Origin: JACJYE01 sp964432875
Lineage (GTDB): Bacteria; Bacteroidota; Bacteroidia; Chitinophagales; Saprospiraceae
Assembly: GCA_964432875.1 (NCBI GenBank)
Contig: CAYSPJ010000007.1
Location: 1-64,000 of the forward strand
Direction of reading: 5' to 3'
DNA: 64,000 bases
The notes under the pieces were generated by a model. It was not told the origin of the DNA. It saw only the letters and a list, made by a program, of their open reading frames with translations, and made no database searches. Made by a program: the position numbers and the translations under genes. Below are positions 7,278 to 15,393 of the stretch, piece after piece. Position 1 is the first letter of the stretch, and every line of letters starts with the position of its first letter.

Positions 7278-10046
7278 TTATTGCCGCAGCAGCTTTTCGG
7301 AAAAAACGGGCAGTCCATCTGCATATAGCTGAAGATAGTAGATGCCTGTGGGCCATCGCTCCGAACCTTCGATCAAGAACGACGCCTGCCCCTGAGGCAA
7401 GTCGATGGCTTGCTCATGGATAGCTTGCCCAGCGGCATTGAGTACTACCAAGCGCCCGGCTTGGTCTTTCGCCGAATCGACTTGCAACACAAAATTCCTG
7501 TCGGAGGGATTGGGGTACACCCTAGCCCGACCGGCTGGCGTGGCCGTCGAGCCGGGCGCTGGGCGCATGCCGCCGCCCGGCGTTTCGAGCACGAAGTGGC
7601 GGGCAGCTATCGAGCTGTCGCTGCCCAGGTATGCCTCGGCAGCCATCAGGCTCTGGTCCAGCCAGATGTCGGCGGGGCTGAAGCTGCTGTCCAAAAGGAG
7701 GAATGCCAGCTCGAGCAGCTGCTCGCCTGCCGACAAAGACTGCCCGTCGGCGCTATGGTCGTACCAAGCCAAGCGCAGCACGCCGGGCTCTTCCAGCGAG
7801 TGGCCGATGATGCTGGTGTCCACGTAAGGCAGGTCTTTGGGGCGGATGCCTTCATATTCCAGCTTGGCCGTGTCGTAGCGCAGCGCGGCTTGGAAACCTT
7901 GCAGGCCGCTGATGCCGGCGCCCGCAGGCACTTCCAGCGCGACCACGATACGGCCCTCCTGCTGGTCTTGCCAAGTGGTGTTGTCGGCGGCCCTCGCCGC
8001 CGTCTCGCCCGAGGCGCTGCCCGAGGCGGCGCAAGAGCTGCAGCTGCCGTTCACGTCGCCTATCTTGATCGCGGAGATGGCGGGGCGCCCCTCGCTCAGA
8101 TCGTACGTGCCGCAATCGAAAACCTCGCTGATGGCAGCCCAGCCAGCTTCTTCGAAGGGGTTTGTCCCGGTCGGGGCGAGGTCGAAGCCCTCGGGCATGA
8201 ACTTCCAAGCCCTCCCGGGGAACCCCCCGATGCCCAAGATGATGCGCTGCAGGAATATCTGGTCGAGCGTCGTCACATTGTCATCCTCGTTCAAGTCGGC
8301 GGCGATATATTCCCAAGGGGCGGAGAAAGGGATGATGCCGAGGATGTGCTGTTGCATCCTGATCAGGTCCAGCGTGCTCAGCCCGCAACGGATGTCGTCG
8401 TCTTTTTCCACCGCGAGGCCCAGCTCGCCCCCTTGCGCCGCCGCTGCCGGGCAGTAATAGGCGCCAGCCTCAAATTCCCCGTAGGGGTCGGTGACGGCAG
8501 CCACCACGGGCGGCCCGCCGCAACCGCGGATGGATGCGCCGGGCACTCCGGCCCCGGGAGCCCCGCAGAACATCTCGGCCTGCCCGGCCAGAGGCTCGAA
8601 AGCTGGCCGCCGCACCGCCGGCGCGCAGTCGCCTACCAGAGCCGAAGCCCAGTCTGCCCGGTTGACCCGGATGCCCGTCAGGCTGCCCCCCGCCCCTTTG
8701 TCGATGAAGATGGTGAACAGCACCACATCGGCAGGCACCATGCTGCTGGACGTGCAGAAGCCGTAAGTGACCTTGTTCTCCGCTGCCGAAGCCGCTACGC
8801 AGCCCGCGCCGGGGTAGCCGCTCTGCGTGCACGCCGCTGGGCAGAGCTCCGAGCCCGCAGCCTCGGTCATCGCCTCGTTCAGCGAGTAGCTGCCCTCCAT
8901 GAACAATTCTACCTCGATGAAGGCCCCGTCGAACTCGAACTGGTCGATAGAAGCCCCCTCGGCATTGGGCGCCCGCACCCTGATGCGCAGCTGCTCCCCG
9001 AGATCGGCCGGGCAGCCGATGTCCACGAACGCGCCGGGGTCCGTGTCGGTGCAGGGGTATTTGAATTCATCCAGCTCCACTTCGCCCCCGCCCAGCAAGC
9101 CGGCCAGGCAGCAATCCTCGCCCTCAAGCTCCGCCCGCACGAAGTTGGACGTGAACGTGACCGAGCCGCCCTGCGGGGCGTCGTAGGGGGCTTCGGCCTC
9201 GATCCGGAATATTTCTGCTTCGTAGCGGCCTGGATAAGCGGCATATTCCTCAATGGAAGGCAATACATCATTGAATATCATGCTCCCTCGAATTGTACCC
9301 ATAACCTTACTAATAGCAACCTCTAGCTCAAAGTCTGAGTTAGGGGCAAATATGTCTTGCGTGGCAATCTCAATATTCCCATACTCATCCTCAAACCTGA
9401 TCTCGAAGTCGATGCGCCTCACGCCCTCCAGGTCTTCTGCGGCGTCGGCCACAAGCTTTACGGGCAAGATGGCACGCTGCCCCTGCCCTTCGAGGTGCGA
9501 GAGGGGCAGGATATCCATCCCGTCCAGGTCGATGTCCATATCCAAAACTTTCGCGGGGCTGGCACAGGACGCCACGCTGGGGCCTTGCACTATAGCCGAA
9601 AGGGTGCTGTTAGAGTGGGCGTCGCCCAAATCGCAGGCATCGCCGTCACACGCCCCCCCGGTGGTTGCTTTTTTGAAAGCCAGCTCGGTCAACTCTATCT
9701 CGAAATCCTCGCCAGGGTCAGCGCTCACATGTACCCAAAATATCGGAGGGTCGTGGGGATAAGCCGTAGCGGTTGATGACCCGGTCAGCTCAAACGCCAC
9801 ATTGCCGAGTACACTGCTTGAAAGGACGCCTGAATCAAAGGGCTCGATGTGGGTGATTTTGGCACTCCTGCCAGAGACAGCCCCTGCGATATAAAGGTCA
9901 CAGGCTTGCCCGGCGAGAAAGAGAAAGATTGGCACCCGGATGCTGTAACAATCCACTGCTTCAGCATCTGCGGCCTTTACCACCACGGTATAGCAAGCCT
10001 GCTGCCCCCACAGCGATGCCCCGATCGGTATCATGAGCGCAGCCAA
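7278..10046 (-). CDS. Large secreted protein with dockerin-like and cohesin-like regions and T9SS sorting domain; start uncertain
   Basis: At least 922 residues. After a hydrophobic export segment (LILAALMIPIGASLWGQQ) comes a long extracellular region with paired cysteines. A dockerin-like segment lies at about residues 549-615 (two copies of a pattern like TLDLIRMQQHILGI and TLDQIFLQRIILGI, each beside an acidic calcium-type loop), followed by IKIGDVNGSC. A cohesin-like or CBM-like beta domain follows at about 690-820, and a type A T9SS sorting domain (VYPNPSDRNFVLQV ... KLLRQ) at about 837-922. Role unknown; an adhesive or scaffold surface protein fits. The frame has no good start codon: TTG at 10046 would remove the basic n-region (RSLRRW) of the signal peptide. 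The upstream ATG at 10162 is out of frame by one CA unit of the (CA)9 tract, suggesting a phase-variable start or a sequencing error. Confidence 0.75.
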   Translation of the reverse strand: MAALMIPIGASLWGQQACYTVVVKAADAEAVDCYSIRVPIFLFLAGQACDLYIAGAVSGRSAKITHIEPFDSGVLSSSVLGNVAFELTGSSTATAYPHDPPIFWVHVSADPGEDFEIELTELAFKKATTGGACDGDACDLGDAHSNSTLSAIVQGPSVASCASPAKVLDMDIDLDGMDILPLSHLEGQGQRAILPVKLVADAAEDLEGVRRIDFEIRFEDEYGNIEIATQDIFAPNSDFELEVAISKVMGTIRGSMIFNDVLPSIEEYAAYPGRYEAEIFRIEAEAPYDAPQGGSVTFTSNFVRAELEGEDCCLAGLLGGGEVELDEFKYPCTDTDPGAFVDIGCPADLGEQLRIRVRAPNAEGASIDQFEFDGAFIEVELFMEGSYSLNEAMTEAAGSELCPAACTQSGYPGAGCVAASAAENKVTYGFCTSSSMVPADVVLFTIFIDKGAGGSLTGIRVNRADWASALVGDCAPAVRRPAFEPLAGQAEMFCGAPGAGVPGASIRGCGGPPVVAAVTDPYGEFEAGAYYCPAAAAQGGELGLAVEKDDDIRCGLSTLDLIRMQQHILGIIPFSAPWEYIAADLNEDDNVTTLDQIFLQRIILGIGGFPGRAWKFMPEGFDLAPTGTNPFEEAGWAAISEVFDCGTYDLSEGRPAISAIKIGDVNGSCSSCAASGSASGETAARAADNTTWQDQQEGRIVVALEVPAGAGISGLQGFQAALRYDTAKLEYEGIRPKDLPYVDTSIIGHSLEEPGVLRLAWYDHSADGQSLSAGEQLLELAFLLLDSSFSPADIWLDQSLMAAEAYLGSDSSIAARHFVLETPGGGMRPAPGSTATPAGRARVYPNPSDRNFVLQVDSAKDQAGRLVVLNAAGQAIHEQAIDLPQGQASFLIEGSERWPTGIYYLQLYADGLPVFSEKLLRQ

Positions 10047-10078
10047 GATAAGCCATCGCCTAAGAGAACGCAGGACAT

Positions 10079-10097
10079 TGTGTGTGTGTGTGTGTGT
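10079..10097 (-). repeat. (CA)9 dinucleotide tract at the 5' end of a secreted-protein gene
   Basis: On the plus strand nine TG units plus a T. On the coding (minus) strand it lies between an in-phase ATG at 10162 and the signal-peptide codons of the large cargo gene. With nine units the ATG frame runs into a stop near 10033; with eight or eleven units it would join the cargo frame, which is open all the way through. Confidence 0.75.
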
Positions 10098-10447
10098 ACA
10101 CCCGTCGATGGCAAGCTGCGACGCCCTGCAGCGGAGCTTGCTTGGTGTTGGGGATGGTTCATAAATCAGTATTTATGGGTTAACGAATAAGGCGAAAACG
10201 GGGCTTTGGGGCCAGCGCAGGGCAGCTTTGGGCAGGGTACTTGCTGCTGGGAGGCTGCTTCCATTTCGCAATTTACAGTATTGTTGTCGATTTGAGGGTT
10301 TTTAAATATGTGTTTTTTATCAGAAACGCGGCTTTGTCGGATGGTCGACATTTTATGACGTGGCACGGCCGTCTGGCTTCCGCAGGGCGGTGGCAGCTTT
10401 GCGCCGCCTAAAACACAGCTGCCTTCTCGGCAAGCGCAAGCCCCTCT

Positions 10448-11986
10448 CTACTCCCCAAAATCCACATCCTCATCATACTGCACCAGATGCGTGTGTATCG
10501 TCACGCCCTCGATGCGGCGCTCGCCCTCCTCCACCCGTATGCGGGCCAAGTCGAGGCGGCTGGGCACGAAGACCAGGTACCAGCCCTCGTCCAGCGCGAG
10601 GCTGCGGCAGTAGCGGGCGAGCTGGGCCTGCCCGTCGGTGAACTGCTTGGGGTGGCGGAAGACTTTGGCCTCCACCACGTACTCGTGCCCGCCCAGGTAG
10701 ATGAGCAGGTCGCTGCGGCCGGCGCCCACGTGCGGCTCCAGGTAGCTCTTGCCGCCAGTCACCTCCAGGAAGGCGGCGATGAAGGTCTCGAAGCTGTACA
10801 TCAGCGCCGCTTCTTTGATGGACAGGAACTTGCCCTCGGCGTCTTTCTCGCGGAAGTACTTGAAGCTGCGCCGCTTGACGTAGGCTTTGTAGTGGGCCAG
10901 CACCTTGGGCAGGTCGAGCCCCCCGTCGGGCGTGAGGTAGTTCCAGTAGTCCAGGTCTTGCACGATGTGGGTGCGCTCGCCATTGGTAAAGGGGTAGAAA
11001 GCGTCGTACAGCGCCTTTTTGTAGAGGGGCACCCAGAAGGCGATGTTGTTGTCCTCATCCCAGGTCAGCAAGCCGTTGGTGTGTAGGAACTTGATGGCCT
11101 CGTCGTTGATGCGGAAAGGCACTTTGTCTTCGGTGTAGAGCAGGCGCTCGACGAAGGGGCGGTGCTGCTTGGCTTTGTTGATGATGTTGGAGATGTTCTT
11201 GTCGATGGCTTTGGTAAGATACCAATCCTCGACCTCCAGGTAGTCGTCCAGGTCGAGGAGGGGCTTGCCAGGGCGGCGCTCCACGAGCTGGAAAGCGAAG
11301 CCGTTGACCAGGCCGGGCTGGTTGGCGGTGATGTGGCAGATTTTCTCTTTGACGGCGGTATCGAACCGCTGCCCGGTCTCGGCCTCGTGCTGGCCGAGCA
11401 GCTCGAAGACCTCCTGGTCGGTGAAGTAGGGCACGTCCAGGTTGTCGGCGATGTTGAAGGGGCTGGCATTGTCCTGCACCACGCCGAGGATGTTGGTCAC
11501 GCCCACGAGGATGACGCTCTTGAGGGAATGAGCCTGCCGGGAGTGGTACAGATTGCGGATGGTGTGCAGGAACTGGCCAAAAATATTGGGGTTGAGCCCC
11601 TCGATTTCGTCGATGATGAGCACGAGCCGTTGCCCTTGCAGATTGCTCAGGCCAGTAAACCAAGCTTCGAGCGAACTGAACACGGGCAGCTCGATACCCC
11701 ATTGGCGCCCTGCCTCCCTCTGGAAGTAAACCATCAGTGAATGGATGCTCGTCTCCTTGAAATTTTCCAGGTTGATGTGCATCACGAGGTCGCCCTCTCT
11801 AGCCAGCTCGTCGGCCAGCAGGCGGAAGTAGGTGCTCTTGCCCGTCTGCCGGGGCGCCCAGATGGTGAAATAGCGCTCGCGCCGCACCAAGTCTTTACCC
11901 TTGGCCACCAGTGCTGGCCGCATCAGGGTGTAGTGCTGTTGCGGGATGTTGGGCCCCGAAGTGTTGAAATATCTGCCTGTAAGCAT
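10448..11986 (-). CDS. AAA-type ATPase with C-terminal PD-(D/E)XK nuclease domain
   Basis: A 512-residue protein starting MLTGRYFNTSGP. Walker A is APRQTGKST (about residues 43-51) and Walker B is LVLIIDEIEGL (about 115-125). A C-terminal region has a nuclease-like core, AGRSDLLIYLGGHEYVVEAKV, giving the D...ExK pattern. This architecture (AAA-ATPase-like plus PDDEXK_9-type nuclease) is widespread in Bacteroidota and is often annotated simply as ATP-binding protein; a role in mobile elements or defence is suspected but not shown. The start is supported by a promoter ending 22 bases upstream. The same frame stays open further upstream to 12619, but that extension only mirrors the neighbouring hydrolase gene and has low-complexity composition. 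Confidence 0.75.
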   Translation of the reverse strand: MLTGRYFNTSGPNIPQQHYTLMRPALVAKGKDLVRRERYFTIWAPRQTGKSTYFRLLADELAREGDLVMHINLENFKETSIHSLMVYFQREAGRQWGIELPVFSSLEAWFTGLSNLQGQRLVLIIDEIEGLNPNIFGQFLHTIRNLYHSRQAHSLKSVILVGVTNILGVVQDNASPFNIADNLDVPYFTDQEVFELLGQHEAETGQRFDTAVKEKICHITANQPGLVNGFAFQLVERRPGKPLLDLDDYLEVEDWYLTKAIDKNISNIINKAKQHRPFVERLLYTEDKVPFRINDEAIKFLHTNGLLTWDEDNNIAFWVPLYKKALYDAFYPFTNGERTHIVQDLDYWNYLTPDGGLDLPKVLAHYKAYVKRRSFKYFREKDAEGKFLSIKEAALMYSFETFIAAFLEVTGGKSYLEPHVGAGRSDLLIYLGGHEYVVEAKVFRHPKQFTDGQAQLARYCRSLALDEGWYLVFVPSRLDLARIRVEEGERRIEGVTIHTHLVQYDEDVDFGE

Positions 11987-12007
11987 ATGGTTATGGCGGT
12001 TAGAAGG

Positions 12008-12038
12008 CAAAGATAAGCAATTCTTGGTCAAGCTGCAA
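12008..12038 (-). promoter_or_regulatory. Promoter of the AAA ATPase gene
   Basis: On the minus strand TTG (12038-12036), 20 bases, then TATCTTTG (12015-12008). The predicted RNA start is about 15 bases before the ATG at 11986, which supports that start over any upstream one. Confidence 0.6.
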
Positions 12039-12065
12039 GCTATAAGGCTTTGGGCTTCAGCCCCC

Positions 12066-12917
12066 CTATCCCCGCAAAAAGCCGCAAGTAGCCTCGACCA
12101 ATTCCTTGGCGTGGGGCGGTAGCTCGCGGGCAGGATAAGGGTGGCTGCCGCCAAAGACGTGGTCGGCCTCAGCGATGAGGTAGAGGCGGGAATCGGGTGC
12201 CCAGCCGTGCAGCCGGTGGGCAGCGGCCACGGGCACGCCCGGATCAGCCGTGCCGTGCACAATGAAGAGGGGCTTGGGCAAGCGCTGGCAGGCAGCTTGG
12301 ACATCAAGAACAGCTTCATGGGCTTTGAAATCCTCGTAGAGTTGGTAGTAGAGCGGCATCTGCTGTTTGGTGCGGGCGTTTTCCACGAAATAGACCCCTT
12401 GCTCGCGCCAGCGCTCGATGAAGCCCGGCCCGCCCCAGGCGTAATCCAGGCCGCTGACGGCGGCCCAGGTGGCCACCTTGGCGATGCGTGCGTCTTGGGC
12501 TGCCTTGACGATGGCGATGGCCCCGCCCCGGCTATGGCCGATGAGGGCGGTATCTTCCAGCTGCAGCTCGCCGGGCAAAAGGCGGGGGGCTTCCCGCTCC
12601 AGCCAATCCAGCACGGCATCCAGGTCGGCCAGCTCTTTGCTGTAGTTGTTGTGGCCGAAGGCCTCCAGGTCCGCGAATTCGCCCGGCGCTTCAGGAGTAG
12701 TGCCGTTATGGGAAAAGTTGAACTTGAGGAAGACGAAGCCCGCCCGGGCGAAGGCCTCGGCGATGAGGCCCCAATGCCCCCAGTCTTTGAAGCCTTTGAA
12801 GCCGTGGGCGAAGATGACTACGGGCTTGGGCCGCCCGTCGGCCTGGCAGTAAACGTCCAGCAGGAAGGGGCGGCCAGCGGCGCTGGCCAGGGTGATGTTG
12901 CGGTGGGTAGTCAACAT
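12066..12917 (-). CDS. Alpha/beta hydrolase (dienelactone hydrolase/acyl-peptidase-like)
   Basis: A 283-residue single-domain hydrolase with no signal peptide. Visible landmarks: oxyanion-hole region FAHGFKGFKDWG (about residues 36-47), nucleophile elbow GHSRGG (about 126-131), acid-containing segment VHGTADPGVP, and the catalytic His in EADHVFGG. By family knowledge the Ser-Asp-His triad hydrolyses esters or amides; the substrate cannot be inferred. ATG at 12917 is preferred to the in-frame ATG at 12962 because a -7 box lies at 12942-12949, between them. Neighbours on both sides look unrelated. Confidence 0.8.
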   Translation of the reverse strand: MLTTHRNITLASAAGRPFLLDVYCQADGRPKPVVIFAHGFKGFKDWGHWGLIAEAFARAGFVFLKFNFSHNGTTPEAPGEFADLEAFGHNNYSKELADLDAVLDWLEREAPRLLPGELQLEDTALIGHSRGGAIAIVKAAQDARIAKVATWAAVSGLDYAWGGPGFIERWREQGVYFVENARTKQQMPLYYQLYEDFKAHEAVLDVQAACQRLPKPLFIVHGTADPGVPVAAAHRLHGWAPDSRLYLIAEADHVFGGSHPYPARELPPHAKELVEATCGFLRG

Positions 12918-12941
12918 GGCGGATGTGGATTTGCTCGTGGG

Positions 12942-12949
12942 CAAAGGTA
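12942..12949 (-). promoter_or_regulatory. -7 box of the alpha/beta hydrolase gene
   Basis: TACCTTTG on the minus strand, 25 bases before the ATG at 12917. The region where a -33 element would fall is occupied by the repeat at 12964-13003, which has no TTTG. Confidence 0.45.
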
Positions 12950-12963
12950 GGATTTTTTGCAAG

Positions 12964-13003
12964 ACTTCAGTTTCGAGCTTCGAGTTTCGAGTTTTGAGTT
13001 TTT
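12964..13003. repeat. Degenerate heptamer repeat (GAGTTTC type)
   Basis: Tandem variants of TTTCGAG, CTTCGAG and TTTTGAG between the hydrolase promoter and the stop codon of the ABC-class ATPase gene. In one minus-strand frame it encodes K/S/L-rich residues, like the repeat at 1102-1160. Confidence 0.55.
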
Positions 13004-14022
13004 CACTTTGAGCTTACTACCTCCAAGCTTCTCAACCGATTGATCGCTGCGGCCAGCTCGAAGCGGCGGAAGGCGGCCAGGCTGCCAGTGCGCTGGGGGC
13101 GCAAGGCGTCGAGACCTTGGGCGGCGAGCAGCCACTCCACGGCGTCGAGGATTTCGGGCAGGCTGAGCCCGGTGCCGTGCTCGCGGGCGTAGAGCATGGC
13201 GGCGGCGATGGCGTTGAGCTGCCCCTGCTCCACCAGTTGCTCCACGGCGGAGAGGTCGATTTCGGCTTCGCCGAACTGCAGGCTGCGGGTATCGAAGGCG
13301 CGGGTCTTCTCGCGGCCGCCCTTGAAGGCATCGAAGCTGCCTGGCACCGGCACCCGCGGCATGGGCAAGGCGAGCGGGTCGGCCGCCGCAGCTTCGCGGG
13401 GCGCAGGGATTTGCCGGGCGACCTCCCGCGCCCGCGCGCTGAGGTCTTCCGGGCGGTAGGCAGACATGCCGATGACGGTGTGCGCCACGTCCAAATACAA
13501 TCCCGAGCCGCCGATGACCAGCAGGCTGCTGATACTGTGCTGCGCGTAGAGCGCCTGCACCCGATCGACGAAAGGCGTGATGGGTTCTTGCTGCACCAGA
13601 TGCTGCATGCGCTGATCGCGGATCATGAAGTTGGTCGCGGAGGTGTCTTCGTCGATGAGCAGCACCTGCGCGCCGGCCTCGATGGCTTCCATCACGTTGG
13701 CCGCCTGGGAGGTGCTGCCGCTGGCGTTTTCGGTAGAAAAGCGCGTGGTATCCTGCCCGCCAGGCAGCGTGCCGATGAAGGCCGAGATGTCGGTCTGCTG
13801 TACGAAGCGGCCATCTTCAGCGCGGATTTTGACCGCCTCGGCCCGGCTAACCACGAACTCGCGGCCATCGCCGGGGAGGTGGTTATAGACCCCGCGCTCG
13901 ATGGCGCGCAGCAGGGTGGATTTGCCGTGGAAGCCGCCCCCCACGATGAGGGTGATGCCCTCGGGGATGGCCATGCCGCTGAGCTGGCGGTTGGGCAGCT
14001 CGACGGTGCGGCGCAGGCTGGG
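13003..14022 (-). CDS. ABC-class predicted ATPase (COG3044-like), 5' part lost in scaffold gap
   Basis: About 340 C-terminal residues are visible. GGGFHGKSTLLRAIERGVYNHLPGDG is split here as GGGFHGKSTLL (Walker A) and GVYNHLPGDG; LLIDEDTSATNFMIRD contains Walker B and a following D, both characteristic of the ABC_ATPase family (PF09818). Family members are cytosolic ATPases of roughly 560-570 residues with unknown cellular role. The missing N-terminal ~220 residues must lie in the gap of 100 N, so the real gap is probably at least several hundred bases. The frame happens to run through the N block into the transporter gene; this is an artefact of the placeholder length, not a fusion. Confidence 0.75.
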   Translation of the reverse strand, partial: PSLRRTVELPNRQLSGMAIPEGITLIVGGGFHGKSTLLRAIERGVYNHLPGDGREFVVSRAEAVKIRAEDGRFVQQTDISAFIGTLPGGQDTTRFSTENASGSTSQAANVMEAIEAGAQVLLIDEDTSATNFMIRDQRMQHLVQQEPITPFVDRVQALYAQHSISSLLVIGGSGLYLDVAHTVIGMSAYRPEDLSARAREVARQIPAPREAAAADPLALPMPRVPVPGSFDAFKGGREKTRAFDTRSLQFGEAEIDLSAVEQLVEQGQLNAIAAAMLYAREHGTGLSLPEILDAVEWLLAAQGLDALRPQRTGSLAAFRRFELAAAINRLRSLEVVSSK

Positions 14023-14122
14023 NNNNNNNNNNNNNNNNNNNNNNNNNNNNNNNNNNNNNNNNNNNNNNNNNNNNNNNNNNNNNNNNNNNNNNNNNNNNNN
14101 NNNNNNNNNNNNNNNNNNNNNN
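14023..14122. other. Scaffold gap (100 N)
   Basis: Exactly 100 N, the usual placeholder for a gap of unknown size. It removes the 5' end of the ABC-class ATPase gene and the last codons of the MFS transporter gene. Confidence 0.99.
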
Positions 14123-15336
14123 GCCTTCAACTTTCGCGCCACCAATATGGCTATCAAGCTCATGCCGATAGCGATATAGCCCACGTATTGGTAGTTGCCC
14201 AACGAACCGTCGGCCCGTTCGGTGATGATCAGGCCAGCCATTAAGGAAGACAAGGCCAGGCCCATTTCATTGATGGAAGCCCGCACGCTCATGAAGCTGC
14301 CGCGCGCTTCGGGCTTTACCACCGAGGTCACCATCGTGGTAGCAGGCACGTTGCGGCCGCTGGCTACGACGAAGAAGCTGGAGGTGGCGCACAGCGCCAG
14401 CACGATGTGCACTGCTGGCAGGTTCGTGATGGCAAAGATCGACAGGAGCGCAAAAAGGCTAGCGATGGTGAAGACCTTAACATGCCCGTGCCGGTCGGCC
14501 AGCCGCCCGAAGTAGGGCAAGACGAAGACGGTCAGGCCGCCCCCGATGAGATAAACATAGGTGACTTGAAAATCGGTGAAGCCGATATTCAATTGCATGT
14601 AAGGCGCGATGAAAGGGATGATGGTAAAGTGCCCCAGCATGAGGATGATGGTAAAAAGCAAAGCCATGCGCTGGTTGGGGTCGCGGAAGATATTGCTCAT
14701 CACCCGGAAAGGGTTGCGCTGCACCAGGCCGCTGTCTAGATGGCCGCGCAGCGGGGGCATGGCAAAGATGATGAGGAAGATGAACAGGAAAGCGATGCCG
14801 CCTACGGTGAGGAAGGGTGCTCGCCAGGAAAACGCCGCCGCCAGGTAAATCCCCATCGGCACGCCGATGACCGAGGCCACCGAAAAAGCGGTCATGACGA
14901 TACCCATAGCGCGGCCCCGCCTTTGCAAAGGCACCGCATCTCCAACGATGGAGAGCACCAGCGCCCCCATGATGCCCCCAAAGGCACCAGTGAGGGCCCG
15001 GGCAAGGAGGAAAAAATGGTAAGATGAGGCCATAGCACAAGCCAGGGTGCCAATAGTAAACCCGATATAAGTAACCAACAAGGCATGCTTGCGGTCAAAG
15101 CGATCGATGAACATCGCGCTGAACAAGCCCACGGCAAAGGCTGTACCTGCATAGACCGAAACAATCAGGCTAAACTGCCGGGGCGAAATCTCGAAGATGC
15201 GCATGAACTGCGAGCCCAGCGGCATGATGATCATGAAATCCAGGATGTGGGTAAATTGCACCACGGCCAGGATGATCAGCAGCAAGCGTTCGTTGTAAAC
15301 AATTGGCACGGCTTGGGGAGGTTCGGGTTTGACCAT
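14123..15336 (-). CDS. MFS transporter (3' end lost in scaffold gap)
   Basis: About 404 residues with twelve predicted membrane helices and MFS landmarks: DRFDRKHALL between helices 2 and 3 (motif A), LARALTGAFGGIMGALVLS (motif B/C region), and a central loop after about residue 190 (MPPLRGHLDSG). This resembles the sugar/drug:proton antiporter branch (AraJ/Bcr type), normally ~400 residues, so only a few C-terminal residues and the stop should be missing. Located in the inner membrane; substrate unknown. It begins at ATG 15336 and is read away from the HD-domain gene, 57 bases upstream on the same strand, so the two may be co-transcribed. Confidence 0.8.
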
Positions 15337-15393
15337 AGGAATGAAGTTTAAACAAAGAACGTATATAATGCAAGCCAGCCCAGATAAGTTTCG

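Noticed and set aside
7410..9326. 638-codon open frame on the plus strand
   Set aside because: Antisense to the second cargo gene, no domain features; the minus strand carries dockerin-like and sorting motifs.
10166..10366. 66-codon minus-strand frame upstream of the large cargo gene
   Set aside because: No domain or promoter; codon use is unlike neighbours and it ends just before the candidate ATG.
11987..12619. N-terminal extension of the AAA ATPase
   Set aside because: It overlaps the hydrolase gene in another frame, is Pro/Ser/Ala-rich, and the promoter at 12008-12038 lies inside it.
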